Shown here: positions 43,781-54,292 of the stretch, one piece after another
Layout of the letters: each line of letters starts with the position of its first letter
How positions within the stretch are numbered: the first letter of the stretch is position 1
Assembly (NCBI RefSeq): GCF_042100115.1
Contig: NC_091272.1
Coordinates: forward strand, 5,394,001-5,458,000
Length of the DNA stretch: 64,000 nt
Direction: 5' to 3'
From: Alternaria dauci
Taxonomy: Eukaryota; Ascomycota; Dothideomycetes; Pleosporales; Pleosporaceae
The notes under the pieces: model-generated
What the model saw: only the letters and a program-made list of their open reading frames with translations
Database searches by the model: none
Told to the model about the DNA's origin: nothing
Program-made: the position numbers and the translations under genes

Positions 43781-44006
43781 CTCTTGGTCTGGCGACTGAG
43801 ACGAGCTGCTAAGAGAGTCTGGATGACTTCAGGTGAATGATTCGCTGCATACAGATGGCTGTGAAGTAATGTCGTCTGCAAAAGGTTGATATTTGAGTAG
43901 GTGATAAAGGGTCGCTGGAGCCTGACGGAGCAAAAAGACAAGAAAAAGAAGACTAGCACGCGGCTCGAATGCCACAGCTTTGTCGGAGGAGTCAGAACAA
44001 GAGCAA

Positions 44007-44105
44007 AAAAATGGTAGCTTCTCTTTGATTGAGCGTGTCATCCTTAGTGCAGGGGCCATGCTAATCTTCTCTGTATCGTTTCAAATTGACCAAATGTCCG
44101 AAGAC
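44007..44105 (-). ncRNA. U6: U6 spliceosomal snRNA
   Basis: The minus strand reads a full U6: 5' stem-loop gtcttcggac, the invariant ACAGAGA box in gaaacgatacagagaagatt, agcatggcccctgcactaag (U4/U6 pairing region with the AGC triad), the internal stem-loop region aaggatgacacgc, the 3' tail ctcaatcaaagagaagctac and a Pol III terminator of seven T. U6 is the catalytic core RNA of the spliceosome, made by RNA polymerase III. Compared with yeast there is one extra C in the internal stem-loop (gcactaagg versus gcataagg). No intron. 5' end placed at the stem-loop; the exact ends are approximate to a few bases. Confidence 0.95.
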
Positions 44106-44125
44106 GAAGTAGAGCAAAATTTTGT

Positions 44126-44136
44126 TGTATATAATG
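44126..44136 (-). promoter_or_regulatory. TATA box of the U6 gene
   Basis: The minus strand reads attatataca about 25-30 bases before the U6 5' end, the standard position of the Pol III TATA box in fungal U6 genes. Confidence 0.75.
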
Positions 44137-45025
44137 ACGAGTTGATCATGGGGCGCAGTCATGGGTGCGTGCGCTGTGCATAGTGCAGAAAACCGGGTCG
44201 GTGGCGGGTAAGCTGCGCAAAGCCGGGAAAATTGGCTAGCCTTGAACTCCTGATTCGACAAGTCCTTTGGCGACTAGTGCGTCCAGTGATCATCAGAATC
44301 CTGGAATGCTGGTCATCATGGGCGGGCACAGCCCGCCATGATGGTCGCCATTCGAGGAGACATCGTCTGCGTTCAGAACCTGGCGTTATATCATCTTGTA
44401 TCCAGGATTTATTCGCCATCTCTTGTTATGTTCGATACAAGGCCTCCAGATCCATGTATACATCAGGTCGGAAGGAATAGTTTCTCAATGGCAGGTCAGG
44501 TACCTAGGTAGTTGTCGCTTTGATCAGATTAGCTGAACTATTAGACGTATGATTAGCCATTTGCGACATGGCAAATCGTAATCTTTATGCTCGCGACATG
44601 TTTTGTCGCTGTCCAGCAGCTTTTGATCCGTTTGTATGCATTTTCCCCAGTAAATGGTTCCAACTGAAAGCGGTAGATTCACGGCGAGTGTGAAAAGAGG
44701 CCAGATATTCTGAATCGAGACGAAAAGTTAGTTTGAGAAGCGCAGAGTTCTCAATAACATCTGAGTAATGTCAGGGAAGAAGCAATGGGGTGGGAGATGA
44801 CAAGACAATGATGTGAATTTGCATTTACCCCTCCACCCCACTTGCATTCGCGAAACCGGAAGGCACGTCGCAAGCGCGAGGCAGTCGCGCATGCCAATGC
44901 AATGCTTCAATCTACACGCAGAGATTTCAATACTCAGTCCTCTTCTGAACGGTTTATCCTAAAGCACACATGTTTCAACCAAGTGAGTCGCCAAGTGAGG
45001 AGAAAAGGGTATCATTGCTACATAT
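44137..45025. other. Gene-free stretch
   Basis: About 890 bases upstream of U6 and downstream of the Mtg2 gene. Contains one near-perfect hairpin at 44313-44344. No gene. Confidence 0.5.
44313..44344. repeat. GC-rich hairpin with one bulge
   Basis: catcatgggcgggc pairs with gcccgccatgatgg around the loop aca, with a single extra G in the left arm. About 180 bases upstream of the U6 TATA box. Confidence 0.55.
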
Positions 45026-46684
45026 CTACTCCTCCAACAAGTCCATCACCAACTGCGGAATGACTTGCACACCTTCGCCCTGTATCGCGCTGATCGGCAC
45101 AGCCTGCACGTTGCGCCGCCATGCATGCTTGCGGTTGCTAGGGTGCGGCTGCGCGCCCTTGCTCACTTCCGCCAAATAAGCGCGAAGAGCCTCAAAGTTG
45201 GCCTGCGTATCCGGCAAGTCGGCCTTTGTCGCGACGACAAACCAAGGCTTCGACGAGATCGGTGTAGTGGTCAGGAAGGGCAAAGGCTTTGGCGACGGGT
45301 CCAGATGCGGTGAATCAATAAGATCAGACGCGTCACTGGGGGGCGGGCTGGCACCAGCGGGTCTGTATGTCACCGTCCTGCGCTCCGTCTCGGCATTCAG
45401 TTCCTTGCCGCGTAGAGTCTCGTACTCGGACACTTCGCGCCAGAGCAGCTTGAGAGCTGCCACAGAGTCACCAGCAGACAAGTCGATGACAAAGGCGAGC
45501 ACCGCGGCGCGTTCAATGTGTCGCAAGAAACCTAGCCCAAGCCCTTTGTCGAGATGCGCATCCTCGATAAGCCCCGGTACGTCTGCAATGGTAAAGTTCT
45601 CGCGCAGTTCTCCGTTTGGCCTGCGCGATCTGACAGCTGGTCGTCCTTTGTGGTTGTCGAGAACCACAGTCCCAACGTTTGGTTGCAGAGTGGTAAAGGC
45701 CCAGTTGCCGACTCGCGCACGGCTGTTGCTCAAAGCCCGAAGAAGCGTGCTCTTTCCAGCATTGGGGAGACCCACCAGTCCCAAGTCGGCCAGAATCTTC
45801 AGCTCCAACTGCAGTGATATCTTCAAGCCCTCATCTCCGCGCGTGGCCATCTTGGGCCTGTTGTTGAAGGGGGTCATGAAGTGGGGGTTGCCCAGGCCGC
45901 CCATGGCTCCTGCCGCTATCAACATGGGCGTCTCCATGTGCTTGTCCAGGTCCAGCCACATGGGTGCTTCTGGTTCGAGGGCGGCAAGATGCGATCGTCG
46001 TGGCGGGGGCAGCTTAGGAAACTTCATCCTGCTCAGCTCCGAGGGTATCGTCCCAGGATAGACCAGCCATCGATCTCTTCTGTAGCTTGGCTGACCCTCC
46101 TCCAACTCTTCCGCGTCTTCGTCTTGCTGCATCTTCCAGTGCTCCTCTTCCATTATCGCTACGGGGTCATGTCTCTGCAACTCGCGCACAATGGTTCCCA
46201 CGGGTACCGTGATCAGGACGTCTGTCCCCCGCTCGCCACCCTTGACCTTGCCCTGTCCATTGCGCCCTCTGCCAGCCTTAATCTGTCGCCGGCGAGCAAG
46301 TTTATGCAGCGATGTCTCGCCACGAACTGCTTGTATGTAGACATTTCCTCCGCTGCCACCGTCACCACCGTTTGCAGGCCCTTCTTCAATATATTTCTCG
46401 CGCAAGAACGAGACGCAACCGTGGCCGCCGCCACCAGCCTCAACAGTCAGGATGCATCGGTCGGAAAAAGGCGTAAGGGCATAGTCGTCCGCTGCGGGGT
46501 CTAGTCGCGCATTCGGATGAGCGTCGGGCTGCTCAGCAGACGTAGAGTTGCATCTGAGCTGGATCGGAAATCGTTTACGAAGCGGACATGTGCGCGCAGC
46601 CGAGGCAAGCGGCACCTGGAGAAAGGCGGGATACAGGAACGGCGTCAGCGTTCCGCTTAGGCTATGCGGACGGGCGAACGACAT
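45026..46684 (-). CDS. MTG2: Mtg2, mitochondrial Obg-type GTPase
   Basis: Intronless, 552 residues. A basic N-terminus suggests mitochondrial import. The glycine-rich Obg fold follows (TVEAGGGGHGCVSFLREKY; GPANGGDGGSGGNVYIQAV; KGGERGTDVLITVPVGTIV), with an inserted acidic loop, then GAMGGLGNPHF and the G domain: G1 LGLVGLPNAGKSTLLRALS (about residues 300-315), switch FTTLQPNVGTV, G3 IADVPGLIEDAH, LGLGFLRHIERAAVLAFVID, and G4 VVATKADLPD (about 480) after a long Pro/Ser insert. Ends VQVIPQLVMDLLEE. Known: yeast Mtg2 is peripheral on the inner mitochondrial membrane and needed for large mitoribosomal subunit assembly. Divergent from the SDR gene at 46988. Confidence 0.93.
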   Translation of the reverse strand: MSFARPHSLSGTLTPFLYPAFLQVPLASAARTCPLRKRFPIQLRCNSTSAEQPDAHPNARLDPAADDYALTPFSDRCILTVEAGGGGHGCVSFLREKYIEEGPANGGDGGSGGNVYIQAVRGETSLHKLARRRQIKAGRGRNGQGKVKGGERGTDVLITVPVGTIVRELQRHDPVAIMEEEHWKMQQDEDAEELEEGQPSYRRDRWLVYPGTIPSELSRMKFPKLPPPRRSHLAALEPEAPMWLDLDKHMETPMLIAAGAMGGLGNPHFMTPFNNRPKMATRGDEGLKISLQLELKILADLGLVGLPNAGKSTLLRALSNSRARVGNWAFTTLQPNVGTVVLDNHKGRPAVRSRRPNGELRENFTIADVPGLIEDAHLDKGLGLGFLRHIERAAVLAFVIDLSAGDSVAALKLLWREVSEYETLRGKELNAETERRTVTYRPAGASPPPSDASDLIDSPHLDPSPKPLPFLTTTPISSKPWFVVATKADLPDTQANFEALRAYLAEVSKGAQPHPSNRKHAWRRNVQAVPISAIQGEGVQVIPQLVMDLLEE

Positions 46685-46987
46685 GCGTTTGGTGCGAACG
46701 TGGCGTGGTCGGAAAGAGTGTTCAGTATCACGAATTCCAAACGCATAGAATCGCGTCGCGGAACAAGCGAATGACGGCCCCGGATCCGATGATCTGCATC
46801 ACGCTTGTACAGCTAGTCCAGCATGCCTCGGCATCAGCAATACTCGCAACTACATATGGCTTCCTTCTATACATGAAACAAATATCAATTCTTGGCTCAG
46901 CTTTCATCACCATTTCAACAGACCCCACCTCGTATCAGTACCTGCCTCAACCATCAATCCGCCCCGCCCCAACCACCAGCCCCCATC
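46685..46987. other. Divergent promoter, Mtg2 / SDR
   Basis: About 300 bases between divergent ATGs. An open frame continues upstream of the SDR ATG without a methionine start, so I take the ATG at 46988. Confidence 0.5.
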
Positions 46988-48062
46988 ATGATACGCTGTG
47001 CCTTACTCACCCTGGCGTCAGTCATGCTCCGAGTCGCCAAGCCCGAGTACTTCAGGTTTGGCGCGAAACTTGGTCTTTCCAGCAGCCAGCTTGTAACCCT
47101 CCATTGGTACCTCAAGTGGGCGCTGCCAATATGGGCCGTACTAGACCTCAATTCGGTGCTAAATCGGTTCGCCGAAAGACGATGGATTTGGAAGACGGAT
47201 AAGAGTATTTGGAACTGGAAGCATGAAGTAGCTGTGGTAACAGGGGGCTCCGCGGGCATTGGGGCTTGCGTGGTCAAGAAGCTCACTTCTCACGGCATCA
47301 GGGTCGCGGTTCTGGACGTTAGCCCTCTGTCGGAAATCTTCACCAAAGGTCCGATGCGGCACATGATCGTTACGTTCCATATTAATCAAGGCAGATGAGC
47401 TTGCCCTCGTACGATACTACCAATGTGACATCACGTCGCCAGACAACATCCACCAAGCGGCGGAAGCCATACGTTCCGATTTGGGTTCGCCGTCTATCCT
47501 TATCAACAACGCTGGCATTGGCAACGCGTGGACCGTCAAAGATATTCCGCAGCAGAACCTGCGCAGGCTGTTCGACATCAATCTTCTGAGTCACTGGAGT
47601 ACTGTCCAGGAGTTTCTGCCAGACATGCTCGCCAAGAGAAAAGGCCACATCATGAGTGTCGCAAGTCTTGCTTCCTTCGTTGCTTTGGCAGGCGCCGTTG
47701 ACTACAGCTGCACCAAAGCGGCGCTCCTGGCTTTCCACGAAGGACTGACGCAAGAGATCAAGCATCGCTACAAGTGCCCCTCAATCCAGACCTCCATCGT
47801 CCATCCAAATTGGACCAAGTCTGCCATAACGTCGCACGAGGCCATTGCGCCGGGGCTAAAGAGCGCTCGCGCAAACATGCTACAGCCAGAAGAAGTCGCC
47901 GACGTCATGGTGAACCAGATAGTCCAAGTGAAGAGTGGACAGCTAATTCTAGGTCCAGCGTTGACTCCTAAAATCAGAGCACTGCCGCTTTGGATACAGG
48001 AGCTCGTTCGGGATAGCCAAGCCAACATCGTCACTGGAGACGGCTCGACAGCGAGTGGCTAA
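46988..48062 (+). CDS. SDR, membrane-anchored RDH/HSD-like
   Basis: Exons 46988-47348 and 47395-48062 give 342 residues. The N-terminus is hydrophobic (MIRCALLTLASVMLRVA; LKWALPIWAVLDLNSVLNR) and likely anchors the protein in the ER or on lipid droplets. The Rossmann core: VAVVTGGSAGIGACVVKKL (cofactor loop), CDITSPDN after strand 3, ILINNAGIGNAWTV, HIMSVASLASFV with the Ser, and YSCTK with Tyr and Lys. Then the SIVHPNWTKS segment. This matches SDR16C/17-beta-HSD11/RDH-type enzymes acting on sterols, retinoids or fatty alcohols; in fungi the substrate is usually unknown. Intron of 46 nt with an uncommon gtccga donor; frame across it is exact. Confidence 0.85.
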
Positions 48063-48781
48063 GTGCATGAACTGTTCCTTCGAGTCGATGATGACACGCG
48101 AGAGCGGCAGTTACAAACGGTGCGGCACGGGGCGTACCCGTTGCAGCCGCTTGGGGCCAGGAGCCTCACTGAGAATAGGGCAGGCTCCAACTAGAAACGC
48201 GGTGTCGTAATTTGGTCAACTTCGTTGGAATTTTGTCGCGCAGCCGAATCAGCGACGCAGGCGCCGTTGAGGCCGCTGAGCTTACAGAGGTCTGCGCCAC
48301 GTCAATACCGGGTCGGCAATCGAACAGCGCTTCTTCTGTCGCTTTAGCGAAGTTGATAGTTGATATTTGCGCAGCACACCATTGACATGCGACAGGAATG
48401 CGACATCTTACCATGTTATATCCGATCGGGCGGCACATTTCCATAATGCGAACCATCGAGCGCCACAGCCGGGTTCCGAGCTAATCATAGGTGATGCTGT
48501 GAGTATTCTCGGAGTTGTATGCAGGCAACTTGGACTCAGCCCCGTGTTCTTACAGGCACCATGCAAGGTACCTCACACCAACCCCAACTCGGCCCGAACA
48601 AAGTGTAACCACACGAAGGACATCGGTCTTTGCGCAAGAGGCGCGGGACTGGACAGTTATATGTCGCTTCTTTGTTCTCTGTTTCATCGTTTCCGGGTAG
48701 CTGTTGTGTTGTGTCTGCCTCGCTGTTGCAACTCTGCTTTGCTTTCCTCCAGTCATTCGTTTCAGGTCGTGTGAGCATGCG
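48063..48781. other. Intergenic
   Basis: About 720 bases between the SDR stop and the mucin-like gene. Nothing else recognised. Confidence 0.5.
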
Positions 48782-51700
48782 ATGGGCTGGTTCGCGGGAG
48801 TTGTTTTCGCCTGCTGCGCCGCGTCTTTGGTAGTGAGAAGTAATGTCGAATTTGATTGGAAGAGTAAGTGAACCACTACACGTGTTGTGGTAGTCCTTAC
48901 TGATGCATCGACGCAGACGCAAGACTCTTTAATACATACATCACGAACGAAACAGTTCCTGCATTTCCGCGCCGCGATTTACCCTTTCTCAACGATACAT
49001 GTACATCGGGAACGGTTCCTACTACTTCGAGTGCATCATCATCTACTCCTTATTCTACGTCAAAGTCAGAGGGCAGCACGACTTCGACCGTCATCGTTCC
49101 TGGAAGAACTTCCTCTCAAGAGCCCGATATTACGATAGGTTCCTTGGCGGTTGACAAAGGCACGTCGGTCAGTGGAAGTAATAATGTGCCTGTGAACACA
49201 TCCACTAGAAACGACTCGTCGAGAGTATCGCCGACCACCACAGTGGTGCAACAGCCGCCAACACTTTCGCCAATCTCTTCGATCAACCCCAGACAGACTT
49301 CTACGTCCAGCTACATCTCTCAGGTTTCATCGAGCACAGCTTCTTCTATACATATATCATCTACTGTCAAAGGGCTACCAGTCGTTTCAGATACCAGGTC
49401 GACGGCGAGCAACCCTATATTTTCTACAATATGGGTGAACACAGATCTGTCGCGGGTCCCAAACACTCAACCGCCCACAAGCACATCTTCCTCTTTCATC
49501 TCCTTACAGAGTACTCCTTCTACAAGCCTACAACAGCCGGTCGGCGTCACCAAACTACAGCAAAGCACTCGAAGCAGCGCCTCAAGCCCGATGATATCCG
49601 CTACAAAAATCGCCAGACTACCGCAACACTCGGTACTCAGTCTTACAAGCTGGCTGAAATCGGGCAATCCAGAAATAACCACAGGTAGCAGTCCAGCCGC
49701 GATCACACCTTTGGCTACGCCGATCAGTGTCACGCCCGTCTCTCAAGCGACCAGTCTTTCTGGCTCAGAACCGTCAGAAGCCTCCGCCTATTCAATGATC
49801 TTGGGACCGTCTCTGAGCTCTATCCCAACCAGCGAAGCAGGAAACGAGACCAACCCAGCAATCGGGACAAAGTCTGTTCAGTCAAGCAGCTCACGAGTAG
49901 ACAGCTCGGCTTCCGATTCAGGTGGTAGCGTCGCCATCTCTGCATCAGCCGCCCTTGGCGATATTCTTTTGTCCCGATCCTCGAGTCTCACGAAAACTAT
50001 GATCGCAACCGATTTCACAGCTCTGGCGGCGTCGGTAACTCCTATATCACTACAGGCGACTGAGCTGGCAGCTTATCCTGCAGCGGAAAGTCGCACCATA
50101 TCGTCCCCAGTGGCTCTTAGTACGATGTCCCTGGGAATGAACGACCTTTCGAGTACCAGCACAAATCAATCGTCTCCAAGTACAGTCGAAACATCTTCAT
50201 TCAGTTCGCCAATTTACGGCTCTCTTACTCAAGCCATCATTTTCTCTACGACTAGCCACATTTTGAGCACCGCATCACCTTTCCAGTCTGTAAGGATCCC
50301 GACTGCACCAGTTGAGTCGAACCGTAACATTACTGTAACATCGACCACCGCTTCGACAGCTGCTACGACACTCTCTTCCTTCACCTGGCGGCACCCTTCC
50401 CTCTCAGTGTCTCTTGTTGGGTCGGGGAACATTTCGCTTTCCAGCGTCACCCAGACTTACACTTCTACTGGAACCGCTGCGGCCACTGAGCCGACCATCA
50501 TCTCCTATGCCACTAGACCAGATAATATGCTCATGATTTCCAGAATCGGATCAGTGTCCTCCACCACCACATCTGCCGTTTCCTCTATCTCCACGACAAC
50601 CAGCCCTCCCCCTATCTCAATCAGCTCTATTTATATATCAAAAAGCGCCACCACTTCTCCAATCAACACCTTTGTGACGAAGACAAGGATTCAGAGTTCG
50701 AGCTCATCCAATGACGTTCACACGGATTCAACAAGGACTCAAAGTACAGTCCGTACACCTACAAGCAGTCCTACCGAGACAGCGATTGCAGCAGCTCCAC
50801 CCCAATTGACTCCGTCACAGACAGCCGGGGTTGCCATAGGCAGCACAGCTGGGGTTCTCCTTGCGATCGTCGCTGCGATCTTTGTTGCTCGCCGCTATCA
50901 TGCAATGCATGCAGCAAAGTACGAAAGCTGGGGATCTTCAGGCGTCTACCCTAAAGTTGCATACTTGTACGATCCTTCGCTTGGCGAGAATGGTGGCAGA
51001 GATAGCGAAGATGACGAGACACTGGCCTTCATGTCTGGTGGTGCCACCGGACTACCATCAACTGGAAGCAGAACACCTCCTCGTGCGCCTCAGAATTCCT
51101 TCGATTTCGAATCTTGTGACTGGCATTACAACAGCCCTAGCAGCCCGTTCAGAGATCCTCAAGACCCCTTCCTGGACTGGCGAAGTAGCGATGCAATCAA
51201 CTCACCAAGCGAAACTGCATTTGCTCTTGCTGCGGCAGTCGCAGAGTATGGGGCAGGTCCGCAAAAGCCTCTCCCGCCTGTGCCGCATTCCTTGACACCG
51301 CTCTTCCGCGATCACGTCATTCCGTCGCCAACTTTGAGTCCCATGGTCAATGGTTGCAGCTTGCGTCGCAGTCATGCACGATCGTCAAGGGGAAGTAGTG
51401 TCAGGAGTCAAAGGTCGCTGAGAAGTTTACGCGCCGGTCCTCCATCGAGTCTTGGTTCAACGGATCATCCACCGGGCTTAAATGGGCCGCAACGGAGTCT
51501 ATCGTCCATCAAGGAGGGGAACGTCAAAGAGCCTTTCACAGACGCAATAGAGCATGATCTTCTTCTGCCAGTGGATGTTCAAACGGAAACACCAGATTCA
51601 GTGATAGTATACGCGCCGGTACCGAGGTCACCAATGCGACCAGCATTGTCAACCATACTGTCGGACGATCAAGCATCTACGGCTTCATTACCGAGTATAG

Positions 51701-52368
51701 CCGCCGCAAGATATCTAGCAGGTGCGCAGCCTCGATCAACCGGTAGCATACTCTTCCCTTCATCCAAAAACGACCAGTGCTCGTATGCTTCGTTCGTTTA
51801 CAACAACAGCCTACCAACATCACACCCCGACCGGCCAAGGAGCGAGCAAACAATCACTCATGGGAGATACTCTCTTTTCCCTCCATGCCCGTTCACATCA
51901 TCGAATTCAACGCCTCGAAATAAAGGCTGGGAAGAGATCAAACGTACTTCCAATAGCACATCCAGTCTCCACTCATCTTTTCCAACACCGCCTGTTCATA
52001 GTTTCGCTCCGCCGCAACCCAACTTCTCCCCTCCACCAGCGATTAAGAAACGCTCCTTGATCCAACTCCGCCGCAAGACGCCATTGTTTGGCACGGGCCA
52101 GTCTATGGTATCGTCACGAGATATATACACGGCTTCCTCTGCTACTCCTTTGGCAGTGAAGACGAGCTTAATGTTCGGCTCGAACAAGAGTCTTGAAGGC
52201 CCCCGGATGAGTTTGCTTGCCAAGGTGAATAGCATGAGCGATATGACAGACGAGACAGCCAGCCCAAAGAAGAGAAAAGGAAAGGAGCTTGGATACCGCG
52301 ATTCGGTCTCCCGCAGGGTGGAGATGAGATCCCGATGGAGCCCTTCAGAGGTCGGGAAGTCGTCCTGA
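48782..52368 (+). CDS. Mucin-like single-span surface protein
   Basis: Exons 48782-48863 and 48917-52368 give 1177 residues. The 82-nt first exon encodes a signal peptide (MGWFAGVVFACCAASLVV). The next segment has N-glycosylation sites (NTYITNETVP; LNDTCTSGT) and then about 600 residues almost entirely Ser, Thr, Ala, Pro and Val, expected to be heavily O-glycosylated and extended. A single span (AGVAIGSTAGVLLAIVAAIF, about residues 662-685) follows, with basic RRY just after it, then a 490-residue cytosolic tail rich in Ser, Pro and Arg (SLRRSHARSSRGSSVRSQRS) with many candidate phosphosites. Layout matches fungal wall sensors and mucins (Mid2/Wsc/Msb2-like architecture) but no WSC or HMH domain is seen. 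Function as a surface sensor is inferred. Confidence 0.85.
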
Positions 52369-54292
52369 GTTTCAACTTGGCCTAGGCCACAGTATTGCAT
52401 GTAACGTCTTTCCTTTAACGCTCAACCGTTATCATTGATGAGATGGGGACTTCCTTGTATCACCCAGTCTTCGATATATCGGGACCTGCCACCATGCATC
52501 TTCCTACCCCTCTTTCTGGATATCACTGCATTTGATCATAGCATTACTAGCATTAGACTCTCCTTATCCTGAGCTACTACATGACAGTGCGCTGCAGCAT
52601 GCTTCTCTCGTACATAGGACTGCTGCAGCTAGTTTCTAATCATCCATAATTCAATTACAATGCCTGACCAAACTTACCAGCGCCACTGCGCTGAATCCTC
52701 CGTGCAGTCTCTGTGACACGTCCACGATACGAGGCACAAGGTTAGCACCCAAGGATTGTCGGGGTCATCTCTGCGAGGCTGCGTACTACCATGAAGATCT
52801 TACTCCACTTGGTGAATGGAGGGTGCATTGCTTTCTTGCGGTGAAGACCCTTATGCAGCCATCTTACATACCAAAATGCTCCACACATACATGCTTACTG
52901 TCCTAAAGGCACATGCAGTACCGTGCTACAAGAAATAAACACACGCAACCCCTCTTTTGCACTAAAACCTACAAGCAATGCACGATCCATATGCCGCCCC
53001 ATCTACGAGCATGGCACCAAGAATTGCAACCCACCTCATCGTACGATTCCCATCCGAAGGTTCACTCCTCTTCCGTCATCAATCAAAGGCAGCCCTAGGG
53101 CATCCGCGACCTCTGCCGTCATGCTAGCCCCAAACCTTATCCCTATATCACCGGCCCTACCATCGACCGCCACTGGCACTGGCTCCCGCTTCCCTGACAA
53201 AATTCCGGTTCAACACCGCGATCTGATAGGCGGACGCAGAAAGCCCAGGGTAAATGTACTCGTTTTCCGGGGGGTGCTAGGGCTGGTTGGCATCTAACGA
53301 AACCTTGGTGGGCATGTGCAGCACACCTGCGTCCTCCCTGTCATTTGCGTCTGTGAGTTGCTTGCTGCACGCACGATGGTGTTGCATAGGGTGGAAACGA
53401 GATGATGGAAAAACATGGTCCAGGGATCGCGTGTCGTTGCTAGAACAGGGAAATGAAGGTCGCTTTTCTTTTTCTTTTTTTCAAACACCAGGCTGTGTGC
53501 ATCCATCCATCTACACACTAGCATCTTGCAGCAGTTGCAAGCGCGCTACAGTGGCGGTAGTGGGTAGCGGTGAACCGCGAAATGTTCAAACGCCCTCGCG
53601 ATCGAGCCGCAAGACACAGGCTGGCGTGTCGACGGAGTAGACTCCGCAACAACCTGTGATGCACATGCAGCCTCACCCTGCTTTTCCCAAAACTCCCCTG
53701 GCCCCTTCCGAGCGCTGCCGTTGAGAAAGGGTGTTCAGCCGAGTTTGACCGGCAGCATCTCCTTCCAGAAAGGGACAAAGGACCTGCATATCTCATGAAA
53801 CGAACAAGCAAAAACGGAAACGTCACTCAGCGTTCGCTTCGGCGATTATCAGCAAAGAGGAGATTTGTAATCTTGTATGCAGGCTGACCTCTCGTGCGAT
53901 GCTCATGGTTCGCATTGGGGTAATAACCTAATAGTGTTTGCACATCGTAATATCGGGACCGTAAAAAGTCCGGGGCCCAAGAAAATCCCCAGCAAGCCAT
54001 GTCCGGGTAGCGCGGGATCTGTGCTCCAAGGCACGATGCGGCTTCCTCCGCGGTTTGCCTCGAAGATCCAGAACGTGGTAGCCATGGTCGTATCGTAAAG
54101 ATCGTTCCAGATCACCAGGGAGCCATCAACAGCCAGAGCCCGAGCGAGATTCGCCACTCCAACACATGCATCGTCAATATCCCCGTTGCTCGCCTGGCCA
54201 TCAGCTTCGAGCCAAAAACAAAGGCGCTGACAGCCACCACTACCTTTCACCATCGTCACTTGATGAATCACCGATATGCTGGTAGACAAGCA
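52369..54292. other. Large gene-poor stretch
   Basis: About 1.9 kb. A 115-codon open frame on the minus strand (54250-53903) is the only candidate and has no start context or motif I trust. A T-rich run (cttttcttttt...) lies near 53460. No RNA gene recognised. Confidence 0.5.

Noticed and set aside
45198..46504. Long plus-strand frames of 287 and 207 codons opposite Mtg2
   Set aside because: Mirror frames of an intronless GC-rich gene; no domain, while the minus strand has a complete Obg GTPase.
53903..54252. 115-codon minus-strand open frame beginning MVKGSGGCQRL
   Set aside because: Trp- and Gly-rich and somewhat protein-like, but without domain, signal peptide, splice support or homology I can recognise.
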